From: Mycobacterium sp. SMC-2
GTDB lineage: Bacteria; Actinomycetota; Actinomycetes; Mycobacteriales; Mycobacteriaceae
Length of the DNA: 64,000 nt
Reading direction: 5' to 3'
NCBI RefSeq assembly: GCF_025263485.1
Contig: NZ_CP079863.1
Coordinates: 1,240,001-1,304,000 of the forward strand
Below the pieces are notes generated by a model. That model was not told the origin of the DNA and did no database searches. It worked only from the letters and a program-made list of their open reading frames with translations. A program made the position numbers and the translations under genes. Positions 20,198 to 30,663 of the stretch are shown in pieces (the stretch's first letter is position 1; every line of letters begins with the position of its first letter).

Positions 20198-20930
20198 GCC
20201 GCGACCTGCTGCTTCTGCACCCGCTGCGCAGAAAGCCCCCGGTGCCGGAGGCGCGCAAAAAGCGTCCGGTGCCGAAGGCGCGCAAAAAGCCCCCGGTGCC
20301 GGAGGCGCGCAAAAGCGTAGGGGCCGCCGCCAGGGCGAGCCGGTGTCGAAGGACGTGGTGCTCCGCGCGGCCAAGCAGCGGTTCGCCGCCCAGGGCTACG
20401 AGAAGACGACGCTGCGTCATATCGCCGGGGACGCCCACGTGGACGCCTCGATGGTGCTGTACCTGTTCGGTTCCAAGGCCGAGCTATTCCGTGAGTCGAT
20501 GCGGCTGGTCCTGGATGGCGACGTGCTCGCCGCCGCGATGACCGACGGCCCCCTCCGGGACATCGGCTTCCGGTTGGTGCGGGCCTACCTGCGCATCTGG
20601 GACGAGCCGGAGACCGGCCCGACCATGGTCGCCATGCTGCACTCGGCGATGCTGAATCCCGACGCGCGCGAGGCCTTCCGCGAGTTCATGCGTGGTTACG
20701 TGATGGCGGCCATCTCCCGCGTGCTGGGCGACGGGCCCGACACTCTGCTGCGGGCCAACCTGGCCGGTACCAACCTGGTCGGCACCGCGTTGTTCCGCTA
20801 CGTGATGCGGGTGGGCCCGCTGGCCGACCTGAGCACCGACGAGGTGGTCGGGCTGATCGGGCCCAGCGTGCAGCGCTATCTGACCGCGGACGCGGCCGAA
20901 CTCGGCCTGCCGGCGGGATATCGCGCCTGA
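20196..20930 (+). CDS. TetR-family transcriptional regulator with repeat-containing N-terminus
   Basis: A 244-residue TetR protein. The HTH (about 50-95) reads VVLRAAKQRFAAQGYEKTTL then IAGDAHVDASMVLYLFGSKAELF. The C-terminal part resembles the TetR_C domain of the AefR-like group. The unusual part is the first 45 residues: three tandem AQKAxGAxG units before RRGRRQGEP. A later start such as the GTG for VSKDVV would drop this tail, so the repeat may be untranslated; the ATG at 20196 is kept because the frame is clean. It is divergent from the flavohaemoglobin operon. Confidence 0.85.
   Translation: MPRPAASAPAAQKAPGAGGAQKASGAEGAQKAPGAGGAQKRRGRRQGEPVSKDVVLRAAKQRFAAQGYEKTTLRHIAGDAHVDASMVLYLFGSKAELFRESMRLVLDGDVLAAAMTDGPLRDIGFRLVRAYLRIWDEPETGPTMVAMLHSAMLNPDAREAFREFMRGYVMAAISRVLGDGPDTLLRANLAGTNLVGTALFRYVMRVGPLADLSTDEVVGLIGPSVQRYLTADAAELGLPAGYRA
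20226..20306 (+). repeat. 27-bp tandem repeat, three units, in the tetR 5' end
   Basis: Units at 20226-20252, 20253-20279 and 20280-20306, with a partial fourth. Each encodes AQKAPGAGG, AQKASGAEG or AQKAPGAGG. The period is a multiple of three, so copy-number change would keep frame. It looks like a VNTR-type locus. Confidence 0.85.
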
Positions 20931-20942
20931 GCGCCCGACGGC

Positions 20943-21401
20943 TCAGCCCTGCCGGACGGTGTTGGCCGTTCCGGTGTTGGCGACGTTCGGCGAGCCCCAG
21001 TGGTAGGTGACCGCGTTGCTGGTCCCCGACGTGCTCACCGCGTCGGTGCTGTCGACCGCGACGCGGTTGCCGTGACCGGAGACGCTGACGCTGGTGCAGT
21101 GGCCGGTGACCGTGACCGTGTTCGTCTTGCCGCTGACCGACAGGTAGCCGCCGTGGCAGCGCACGGTCTTCGTCGTGCCGGTCCCGTTGACCTGCAACGT
21201 GCCTGACTCCGGGACGGCCGCCGACGGCCCGCCTTCGGCGGAATCGGTGCGGAATCCGGCCGCGCCCAGGCCCGCCAGGGCCAGCACGCCGGCCACGATG
21301 GCAGGCCAGAAGGCGGCGGGAAACCGGCGCGGTGTCGCGGCGGGGGTGGTGTCGGCGGCGACGTCGTCGGCCCGGTCCGGGTGCTGCTCCATCTGCGTCA
21401 T
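20943..21401 (-). CDS. DUF3060 family membrane-anchored exported protein
   Basis: A 152-residue protein. One transmembrane helix lies near residues 30-50 (FWPAIVAGVLALAGLGAAGF). The exported part repeats short beta-strand motifs: VNGTGTTKTV, VSGKTNTVTVTG, VSGHGNRVAV, TSGTSNAVTY, TGTANTV. That is the DUF3060 pattern, common in mycobacterial exported proteins. Start ATG at 21401; the clpB control region begins immediately upstream on the other strand, so the genes are divergent. Function unknown. Confidence 0.8.
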   Translation of the reverse strand: MTQMEQHPDRADDVAADTTPAATPRRFPAAFWPAIVAGVLALAGLGAAGFRTDSAEGGPSAAVPESGTLQVNGTGTTKTVRCHGGYLSVSGKTNTVTVTGHCTSVSVSGHGNRVAVDSTDAVSTSGTSNAVTYHWGSPNVANTGTANTVRQG

Positions 21402-21446
21402 CGCTTCGGGGTACCCCGGACGCCGGATCGCCCAAAACCCGTTAGG

Positions 21447-21467
21447 GTTGAGCGGAACACACTCAAC
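21447..21467. promoter_or_regulatory. HAIR operator (HspR binding site) upstream of clpB
   Basis: GTTGAGC-N7-ACTCAAC, extended to GGTTGAG/CTCAACC arms. It lies 58 bp before the clpB start and just upstream of a TTGACT hexamer. It matches the dnaK HAIR sites, so clpB should be in the HspR regulon, as known in other actinobacteria. Confidence 0.8.
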
Positions 21468-21524
21468 CTTGACTGCGTTGAACAAGCCGACAAGCATTTT
21501 TGGTACTAACCGAACGGAGGCGTC

Positions 21525-24071
<2,547 letters not shown>

Positions 24072-24085
24072 GTCTCGCCTTGGGC

Positions 24086-24123
24086 CGCCGCCGCAGGTGT
24101 CTAGAACTGCACCTGCGGCGGCG
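24086..24123. terminator. Strong hairpin between convergent clpB and lemA-like genes
   Basis: Perfect 14-bp stem (CGCCGCCGCAGGTG with its complement) around a 10-base loop that contains the lemA-like stop codon. It starts 14 bp after clpB ends and would act on both strands. There is no U-tract, as is usual in mycobacteria. Confidence 0.7.
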
Positions 24124-24670
24124 CCTGCTGACCCTCGGGCGCCTGGTAGAACGGCCGCTGGTGCACACCGGCCAAGCCGGCGAAGAACATCCAGGGGATC
24201 GTGACCACCCGCTGGTTCAAACTGGCCGTCGCGTCGTTGTAGTACTGGCGCGCGAACGCCAACTGGTTCTCGGTGTCGCCCAGCTGCTCCTGCAGTTGCA
24301 GGAAGTTGGCCGACGCCTTGAGGTCCGGGTAGTTCTCGGCGACGGCGAGCACGTTGCCGATCGCCCGGTCCAGCCGCCCCTGCGCCTGCGCCTTCTCCTC
24401 GACCGTGCCGGACGCCACCGCCTGGGCCGCGCCGGCGCGGGCGGCCGTGACGTCCTCGAAGATCGACTTCTCGTGCGCCGCGTACCCCTTGACGGTGTTG
24501 ACCAGGTTGGGCACCAGGTCGGCGCGCCGAGTCAGTTGGACGTCGATGCCGCCGAGCGCCTCCTGGGCTTTCACGTCGAGTGTGCGCAGCGAGTTGAACG
24601 CGACGATGCCGAGCATCACCAGCCCGGCCAGCACGATCACGACGATGATCACACTGATACCGATTGCCAT
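24101..24670 (-). CDS. LemA family protein
   Basis: A 189-residue protein with an N-terminal membrane helix (IGISVIIVVIVLAGLVMLGIV) and a long helical bundle. Family residues are FNSLRTLDVKAQEALGGIDVQL, RRADLVPNLVNTVKGYA and the C-terminal YPDLKAS and ARQYYNDATASLN. The protein is anchored in the membrane with its helices outside the cytoplasm or at the surface. It is followed upstream by a DUF2207 gene, a pairing often seen, so both probably act together in an envelope function. Biochemical role unknown. Confidence 0.93.
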   Translation of the reverse strand: MAIGISVIIVVIVLAGLVMLGIVAFNSLRTLDVKAQEALGGIDVQLTRRADLVPNLVNTVKGYAAHEKSIFEDVTAARAGAAQAVASGTVEEKAQAQGRLDRAIGNVLAVAENYPDLKASANFLQLQEQLGDTENQLAFARQYYNDATASLNQRVVTIPWMFFAGLAGVHQRPFYQAPEGQQAPPQVQF

Positions 24671-24703
24671 ATCCCTACCCCCTTCGGCCCACGCCGGTCA
24701 GGT

Positions 24704-26560
24704 TTACCACGTACCACCACCCCCGCCACCGCCCCCGCCCCAGCTGCCGCCGCTGCTGCTGAAGCTCGACCCGCCCGAGCTCGACGAGGAACTCTGCGAG
24801 GCGTTGTAGGCGCTGATCGATGCCGACACCGCGGAATCGAAGCTGGCGAATCCGCCGGCCGACGAGTACAGCGCGGCCGGGCTGGTGTCACGGGAGGCCG
24901 GGTACCAGTCCGGGATCGGGGGCTCCGATCCCGTTGCGGCCCGGTACTTGGCGGCCCACGCCTCGGCGACGCCGAAGGCCACCGCGTACGGAATGTAGGA
25001 GACGAACAGGTCGCGGTGGGCGGAGTAGTCGAACCGGTCCTCGGCCGAAGGTGTCGCCAACAGCCGGCGGAAGCCCGCCGCGCGCGACCACATCCGTCGT
25101 CCCGACGGGGTCCGGCGGGTGCCGACGCCGCTGGCGAGCAAGCCGATGCCGCCGATCGCGAACGCCGCGAACGGCAGACCCCACATGGTCCAGGTGAAGG
25201 CTCCCCAGAACCCGACCACGGCCAGCACCATGCAGACGATGACCAGCAACCGGCCGGCCCACTCCGCGCCGACCGTCACCACAAATCCCTCGGTGCGGGC
25301 CCACGATCGGCAACTGGAGACCAGTCGATCCGTCGCTTTCGACAGCTTCGAACCGGCGGTCTGGCTGCCGGTGAGGCTGAACTTCGCGTCGGCGGTGGTG
25401 ACGCCCAGCGCGTCACCGACCTCCCGGGTCACCGGGTCCGCCGCCGCCCACTGCTCGGGCGTGGCAAGGCCGGTAACTCTCCAGCGCGCGGAGCCGGTGC
25501 GGTCGAGGCGCACCAGTCGCCGCTCGGCCATATACAGCAGCGTGGCCACCAAGGCGTGGTCGCCGACGTTCTCGGTGACGATGTAGGCGGTCTGCACGGG
25601 TCCAAGCCCGTCGGGCGGGACGTACAGCACCGGAGTCCCGGGCGACGCCTCGCGTGATCGCCGGTCCCACAGATACCCGCCGAGCGCGGCGAGAAGCGAC
25701 AACGCGGCCATCAGGCCGGCGGCCGGAAGCGATCGACCGAACGTCTTGTCGAAGCGCACGGTCCACGGCAGCGTCGCCCGGTGCGGCAGCGGCACCGGCA
25801 GATCTATCCGCACGGTGACCGGGTTCTGCGGCGGCAGACCCGCGGTGGTCACCGTGACGTGGTCGGTGCCGGCGCCCGTGATAGCGCACGGTGTCGCCCC
25901 GGTGTCGTCCGCGGCGCATTGCGTCAACCCGGACGGACCGGGCAGGTCGATGCTCACGTGCGCGGCATCGACCCGCATCATCCAGAAACCGACCACGTTG
26001 TAGTAGAACGACGCGGTCGGCGTGGTCGAGTTGGCCCCGGCGCGGTTGGTGAAATGTCCGGGCGCCGTCGGCGGCCGCACCAGCCCGCCGTCGACCGTGT
26101 AGCTGATCGCGTAGGTGTGCAGGCCGGGACTCACCGTCGCGTTGGGGTCGCCGATCCGCGCGACGTAGACGCGGCGGCTGTCACGCCATTCATAGCTGAC
26201 CGGTACCGCGCGGTCGTCCATGGTGATGCCGCTGATGCTGGGGACCATCCGCGCGTGGGGGTCGGTGGGGTCGGCGACGGGGAAAAACCGGAAGATGCCG
26301 TGGCGGTTGGCGCCCAGCCGCACGGTGAGGACCTCCGTGGCCGCGACGTGTCCGTCGGCCCCGACGCGATAGGTCGCGGAATAGTCCTTGATCTCCGACT
26401 GCCAATCGACCGGGGCTTCGGTCGCCCCGGATCTGGCGCTGGCGCTTTGTTGAGCGAGCGGCCAGAACAAGCCGAGGCATGACAGGGCGAGCAGCACCGC
26501 CGACAACAGCAGCTTCCCGGTGGTCGTGCGAGCCGAGAACAAGCGGCGAAACGCCTTCAT
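24704..26560 (-). CDS. DUF2207 domain membrane protein
   Basis: A 618-residue exported membrane protein. A signal-like N-terminus (LLLSAVLLALSCLGLFWPLA) is followed by a large extracellular DUF2207 domain (about 45-270; YSATYRVGADGHVAATEVLTV), then membrane helices near 285 and two around 470-520, and a cytoplasmic domain. The C-terminus is Ser/Gly-rich and ends in a Gly run and TW, typical of the family. Start ATG at 26560 with GGAGG 10 bases upstream. It is the partner of the LemA gene, 33 bp downstream. Confidence 0.88.
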   Translation of the reverse strand: MKAFRRLFSARTTTGKLLLSAVLLALSCLGLFWPLAQQSASARSGATEAPVDWQSEIKDYSATYRVGADGHVAATEVLTVRLGANRHGIFRFFPVADPTDPHARMVPSISGITMDDRAVPVSYEWRDSRRVYVARIGDPNATVSPGLHTYAISYTVDGGLVRPPTAPGHFTNRAGANSTTPTASFYYNVVGFWMMRVDAAHVSIDLPGPSGLTQCAADDTGATPCAITGAGTDHVTVTTAGLPPQNPVTVRIDLPVPLPHRATLPWTVRFDKTFGRSLPAAGLMAALSLLAALGGYLWDRRSREASPGTPVLYVPPDGLGPVQTAYIVTENVGDHALVATLLYMAERRLVRLDRTGSARWRVTGLATPEQWAAADPVTREVGDALGVTTADAKFSLTGSQTAGSKLSKATDRLVSSCRSWARTEGFVVTVGAEWAGRLLVIVCMVLAVVGFWGAFTWTMWGLPFAAFAIGGIGLLASGVGTRRTPSGRRMWSRAAGFRRLLATPSAEDRFDYSAHRDLFVSYIPYAVAFGVAEAWAAKYRAATGSEPPIPDWYPASRDTSPAALYSSAGGFASFDSAVSASISAYNASQSSSSSSGGSSFSSSGGSWGGGGGGGGGTW

Positions 26561-26768
26561 CGCAACGGGTTCCTCCAGATGCGAGCCGCCGGTGCACGGA
26601 ACGCGGCGATTCTCGCACGAATTCGCCCTGCCGCGGCCCGGAATCGGTGCCCGCGGGTAGTGCCGGCATCGCCGGGCCATCCGTCGGCCTCGCCGTCACG
26701 ACCCTGATGCGCGGTTGTGACCTGGTCGGCTTCTGTATTCCTGCGCGATTGCGGATACCCTGTGTGGG

Positions 26769-27629
26769 ATGGTTCCCCTTTGGTTCACGCTGTCCGCGCT
26801 GTGCTTCGTCGGCGCGGGGGTGTTGCTGTACGTCGATATCGATCGACGCCGCGGGCGTAGCCGGCGCCGCAAGTCGTGGGCGCGGTCGCACGGATTCGAC
26901 TACGAGCGTGAATCGGCCGACATCCTCAAGCGCTGGAAGCGCGGTGTGATCTCGACAGTGGGCGACATCGCCGCCGAGAACGTCGTGCTGGGCCAGATCC
27001 GCGGCGAGGCGGTATACATCTTCGACCTCGAGGAAGTCGCCACCGTCATCGCCCTGCACCGCAAGGTGGGCACCAACGTTGTGGTCGACCTGCGCCTGAA
27101 GGGCCTGAAAGAGCCACGGGAGAGCGACATTTGGCTGCTGGGTGCGATCGGCCCGCGGATGGTGTACTCCACCAACCTGGACGCGGCTCGGCGGGCCTGT
27201 GACCGCCGCATGGTCACCTTCGCGCACACCGCACCGGACAGCGCCGAGATCATGTGGAACGAGCAGAACTGGACGCTGGTCGCCATGCCCATCACCAGCA
27301 CCCGCGCCCAATGGGACGAGGGCCTGCGCACGGTGCGGCAGTTCAACGACCTGTTGCGGGTGCTGCCGCCGCTGCCGGAGGAGACCCAGCAGGACGCCGG
27401 CGCGCCCGCGGGCCTGCGCAACGCGTCGCCGGGCCGCCCGCTGGCGCCCGCCGGCCGCGCGGAGCTGCCGCCCCGGCGCCCGCAGCAGGACGTGGGCGGG
27501 GTCTTGGGAGACGCGTCTTCTCGCCGGCCGGCAGAGCCGGTCCGCCGGGAGCAGCGCGGTTCGGACGCCGTTCGCCGCCCGCCGCCGACCGGGCGCAACG
27601 GCCATCAGGCCACCAACTATCAGCGCTGA
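26769..27629 (+). CDS. ttfA: TtfA, trehalose monomycolate transport factor
   Basis: A 286-residue protein with one N-terminal helix (PLWFTLSALCFVGAGVLLYV), a conserved cytoplasmic core to about residue 205 (LGQIRGEAVYIFDLEEVATV, LLGAIGPRMVYSTNL), then a disordered Pro/Arg-rich tail of about 80 residues. The core and position match Rv0383c (TtfA), reported to work with MmpL3 in moving trehalose monomycolate across the inner membrane. In M. tuberculosis it sits next to pyrE; here an SDR gene lies between. It is read divergently from the DUF2207 gene. Confidence 0.88.
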   Translation: MVPLWFTLSALCFVGAGVLLYVDIDRRRGRSRRRKSWARSHGFDYERESADILKRWKRGVISTVGDIAAENVVLGQIRGEAVYIFDLEEVATVIALHRKVGTNVVVDLRLKGLKEPRESDIWLLGAIGPRMVYSTNLDAARRACDRRMVTFAHTAPDSAEIMWNEQNWTLVAMPITSTRAQWDEGLRTVRQFNDLLRVLPPLPEETQQDAGAPAGLRNASPGRPLAPAGRAELPPRRPQQDVGGVLGDASSRRPAEPVRREQRGSDAVRRPPPTGRNGHQATNYQR

Positions 27630-27676
27630 CAGCGCGCCGGGCGGGCGGTGCGGCCGCCGTCATTAGGATGTCGCTC

Positions 27677-28450
27677 ATGCCCCGTCCCGTAGCCCTGATC
27701 ACCGGGCCCACGTCCGGGATCGGCGCCGGCTACGCGCGCCGCTACGCGAACGACGGCTACGACCTGGTCCTCGTCGCCCGCGACGTCGACCGGTTGACCG
27801 ACCTGGCGGGCGAACTGCAGGGCCGGGCCGGCAGCATCGAGGTGCTGCCCGCCGACCTGGCCGATCCCGCCGGCCGTGACAAGGTCTGCGAACGCCTGTC
27901 CCGCGGGGTGCGCGTCCTGGTGAACAACGCCGGCTTCGGCACCTCGGGCGACTTCTGGACGACCGATCCCGCGCTGCTGCAGTCACAACTCGACGTCAAC
28001 GTCACCGCGGTCATGCATCTGACCCGGGCGGCCCTGCCGGCCATGCTCGACGCCGGCGCGGGCACCGTCATCAACATCGCCAGCGTCGCCGGGCTGGTGC
28101 CGGGACGCGGGTCGACCTATTCGGCGTCCAAGGCTTGGGTGATCTCGTTCAGCGAGGGCCTGTCCGTCGGCCTGCAGGGCACCGGCGTCGGGGTGCACGC
28201 CGTGTGTCCGGGCTACGTGCACACCGAGTTTCACGCCCGGGCGGGGATCGACATGGCCAAGTCGCCGCCGTTCATGTGGCTCGAGGTGGACGACGTGGTG
28301 AACCAAAGCCTGGCCGATGTCGCCCGCGGCAAGGTGATCAGCATCCCGGGCCTGCAGTACAAGGCGATCATCGCGGCCGAGCGGATGATTCCGCGGAGCC
28401 TGATGCGGGCCGTGACCAAGCGAATCGGCGGTGGCAGTGGCCGGACCTGA
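27677..28450 (+). CDS. Short-chain dehydrogenase/reductase
   Basis: A 257-residue classical SDR. The NAD(P) motif is TGPTSGIGAGYARRYA, NNAG appears in VLVNNAGFGTSG, and the catalytic Ser/Tyr/Lys are in INIASVAGLV and STYSASKAW. The C-terminus ends in basic residues. I chose the ATG at 27677; one at 27668 adds three residues. The end overlaps pyrE by 20 bases. It is not between ttfA and pyrE in the remembered M. tuberculosis order. Substrate unknown. Confidence 0.88.
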   Translation: MPRPVALITGPTSGIGAGYARRYANDGYDLVLVARDVDRLTDLAGELQGRAGSIEVLPADLADPAGRDKVCERLSRGVRVLVNNAGFGTSGDFWTTDPALLQSQLDVNVTAVMHLTRAALPAMLDAGAGTVINIASVAGLVPGRGSTYSASKAWVISFSEGLSVGLQGTGVGVHAVCPGYVHTEFHARAGIDMAKSPPFMWLEVDDVVNQSLADVARGKVISIPGLQYKAIIAAERMIPRSLMRAVTKRIGGGSGRT

Positions 28451-28979
28451 CCTGCGCGCGGAGCTGGCCGAGCTGGTGCGAAAGCTGTCGGTGGTGCACG
28501 GGCGGGTGACGCTGTCGTCGGGCAAGGAGGCCGACTACTACGTCGACCTGCGCCGCGCGACCCTGCACCACCGGGCCTCGGCCCTGATCGGCACGCTGAT
28601 GCGCGACCTCACCAGCGACTGGGACTACGCCGTGGTCGGCGGGCTGACCCTGGGCGCCGACCCGGTGGCCACCGCCGTCATGCACGCGCCCGGCCGCCCG
28701 ATCGACGCGTTTGTGGTGCGCAAGTCGGCGAAAACCCATGGGCTGCAACGCCTTATCGAAGGCTCCGAGGTGGCGGGTAAGCGGGCGTTGGTGGTCGAGG
28801 ACACCAGCACCACGGGTGCGTCGGCGCTGACGGCGGTGCGCGCCGTTCAGGAGGCGGGCGGGCACGTGGTCGGCGTGGCCACCGTCGTGGACCGTGCGAC
28901 CGGCGCCGCCGAGGCCATCGAGGCCGAGGGCCTGCCGTACCGCAGCGTGTTGGGCCTCGCCGATCTGGGGCTGAGTTAG
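28431..28979 (+). CDS. pyrE: Orotate phosphoribosyltransferase
   Basis: A 182-residue enzyme that joins orotate to PRPP to make OMP in pyrimidine synthesis. The PRPP-binding loop is ALVVEDTSTTGASALTAV. VRKSAKTHGLQRLIEG is the mobile catalytic loop with the Lys and His, and SGKEADYYVDLRRA lies near the start. The GTG at 28431 overlaps the SDR gene; a second GTG at 28437 is possible. Corresponds to Rv0382c. Confidence 0.95.
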   Translation: MAVAGPDLRAELAELVRKLSVVHGRVTLSSGKEADYYVDLRRATLHHRASALIGTLMRDLTSDWDYAVVGGLTLGADPVATAVMHAPGRPIDAFVVRKSAKTHGLQRLIEGSEVAGKRALVVEDTSTTGASALTAVRAVQEAGGHVVGVATVVDRATGAAEAIEAEGLPYRSVLGLADLGLS

Positions 28980-28991
28980 GCCGTCATCGCT

Positions 28992-29891
28992 GTGCGCACC
29001 TTCCTCGCGATGGCAGCCTGCCTGCTGGCGTGCCTGACGGGCTGCTCGGACGCCGGCCAGCCCGTCCGTCCTTACGGCGCGCAGGGCGCGCGGTTCGGGG
29101 AATCGCTTGCGCTGCTGGGCTGGAACATGTCGGTGTCGAACCTGCGCTGGGACGGCGACTACGTGCTCGTCGACGTCGACGCCTCGGTGGCGGACCCGCA
29201 CGGGCCGCACGCCAAACCCGAGGACGTCCGGTTCGGGCTCTACGGCGCGCTGTCGCACCCGATGGAATCGAGCGGGCTGGGCAGTTGCGACCGCGCGGCG
29301 GGCAAGGCGCCCGACGCCCACTCGCCGCTGTCGGCGTCCGGCGACCGGCTCACCGGCACGATTTGCCTTGGGCCGCTCAAGGATCGGAGCCAGGTCCGTG
29401 GGGTGTACACCTACTCGCCGCGCGACCGGATCCCCAACACCTCGGCGGCCTACCCGGCCGCGTTCCCGGTGGGGCTGCTGCCCACCAACGCCAACGACAC
29501 CGGCCTGGCGGTCAAGACCACCAGCCTGTCGGCCTGGCGCGCCGACGGCGCCCCGATCACGAAGGCGCAGCTCGGTGATCCCGCGGCGTTCAACGGGAAC
29601 GGCTACATGTTGCTGGGCCTGGAAGCGGACGGATTGGCGGCCCGGTATCGCGACGACTCCGCCAAACGCGGCGGCCCGCTGATGCTGCTCGCGTCGCCGA
29701 CCCTGCCCGGGGCCGGACTGAACCCGGCCTGCTCGGCGTACGGGTCGTCGGTGCTGATCCTGCCCGACGCCTCGCTGGACGCGGTGCACGTCAGCGCGTC
29801 GCTGTGCACCCAGGGCGAGATCAACGAGGCGCTGCTCTACGCGACGGTGGCGGTCGACGGCACCCACGCCGGGGTGTGGACGCCGCGATGA
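28992..29891 (+). CDS. Putative lipoprotein (Rv0381c-like)
   Basis: A 299-residue protein with a short signal ending in a good lipobox, LLACLTGC (L-T-G-C), so the mature protein should be lipid-anchored. The rest is exported with several Cys (SGLGSCDRA, TICLGPL, NPACSAYG, SASLCTQG) likely forming disulfides. It starts at GTG 28992 and ends with an ATGA overlap into the methyltransferase gene. Position and length match Rv0381c. Function unknown. Confidence 0.75.
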   Translation: MRTFLAMAACLLACLTGCSDAGQPVRPYGAQGARFGESLALLGWNMSVSNLRWDGDYVLVDVDASVADPHGPHAKPEDVRFGLYGALSHPMESSGLGSCDRAAGKAPDAHSPLSASGDRLTGTICLGPLKDRSQVRGVYTYSPRDRIPNTSAAYPAAFPVGLLPTNANDTGLAVKTTSLSAWRADGAPITKAQLGDPAAFNGNGYMLLGLEADGLAARYRDDSAKRGGPLMLLASPTLPGAGLNPACSAYGSSVLILPDASLDAVHVSASLCTQGEINEALLYATVAVDGTHAGVWTPR

Positions 29892-30532
29892 CCGGGCCCG
29901 GACCGACCGAGTGGGCCGCGCCGGCCGGCGGGGTGGGGCCGTGGGCGGGCGAGCTGCCCGACGACCCGCGGTATGACCCAGTCCTGTTGCGCGAGGGCGA
30001 CACTCGCAACGTCGTCGACGCCTACCGGTATTGGACGCGGGAGGCGATCATTGCCGACATCGACCGGCGCCGCCACCCACTGCACGTGGCGATCGAGAAC
30101 TTCGGGCACGACGCGAACATCGGCTCGGTGGTGCGCACCGCGAACGCCTTCGCGGTGCACACCGTGCACATCGTGGGCCGGCGGCGGTGGAATCGCCGGG
30201 GCGCCATGGTGACCGACCGTTATCAGCGGCTGTGCCATCACGACAGCACCGCCGAGCTGCTGGACTTCGCGGCCGGCGCCGGGCTGACGGTGGTCGCGGT
30301 GGACAACGTCCCGGGAGCGACCCGGCTCGAGGAGACCGCGCTGCCGCGGGAGTGCCTGCTGGTGTTCGGTCAGGAGGGCCCGGGCATCACCGACGACCTC
30401 CGCGCGGGCGCGGCGATGACGGTGTCGATCGCCCAGTTCGGGTCGACCCGCAGCATCAACGCCGGCGTCGCCGCCGGGATCGCCATGCACGCCTGGGTTC
30501 GACAGCACGCGGATCTGTCCCGCGCCTGGTAG
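29888..30532 (+). CDS. TrmH/SpoU-family RNA 2'-O-methyltransferase
   Basis: A 214-residue SPOUT methyltransferase. Motif 1 is HDANIGSVVRTANAF, the middle motif is LLVFGQEGPGI, and motif 3 is IAQFGSTRSINAGVAAGIAM, which form the AdoMet knot. It should methylate the 2'-OH of a tRNA or rRNA nucleotide; the site cannot be read from the sequence. The ATG overlaps the stop of the lipoprotein gene. Matches Rv0380c. Confidence 0.92.
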   Translation: MTGPGPTEWAAPAGGVGPWAGELPDDPRYDPVLLREGDTRNVVDAYRYWTREAIIADIDRRRHPLHVAIENFGHDANIGSVVRTANAFAVHTVHIVGRRRWNRRGAMVTDRYQRLCHHDSTAELLDFAAGAGLTVVAVDNVPGATRLEETALPRECLLVFGQEGPGITDDLRAGAAMTVSIAQFGSTRSINAGVAAGIAMHAWVRQHADLSRAW

Positions 30533-30547
30533 CGCCCGCCGCTTTCA

Positions 30548-30637
30548 GTGTGCGCTCACGGCTTTCAGTGTGCGCTGAGGGTGGCATTTTGCCCGATTTC
30601 CCGCCCTGGACGCACGCCCAAAGCCGTGAGCGCACAC
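30548..30637. repeat. Intergenic hairpin repeat, copy 2
   Basis: A perfect 18-bp inverted repeat (30548-30565 and 30620-30637) around a 54-base centre that itself forms an imperfect stem. A 16-base direct repeat (GCTTTCAGTGTGCGCT) occurs at 30541 and 30561. The right half matches copy 1 at 8219-8308. It lies between the convergent 3' ends of the methyltransferase and lysR genes. Confidence 0.8.
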
Positions 30638-30663
30638 GCGAAACGCCGGGGGCCGAAACCCGT

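Noticed and set aside
20226..20306. Possible CRISPR-like repeat
   Set aside because: The units are contiguous without spacers and are translated in frame, so it is a coding tandem repeat.
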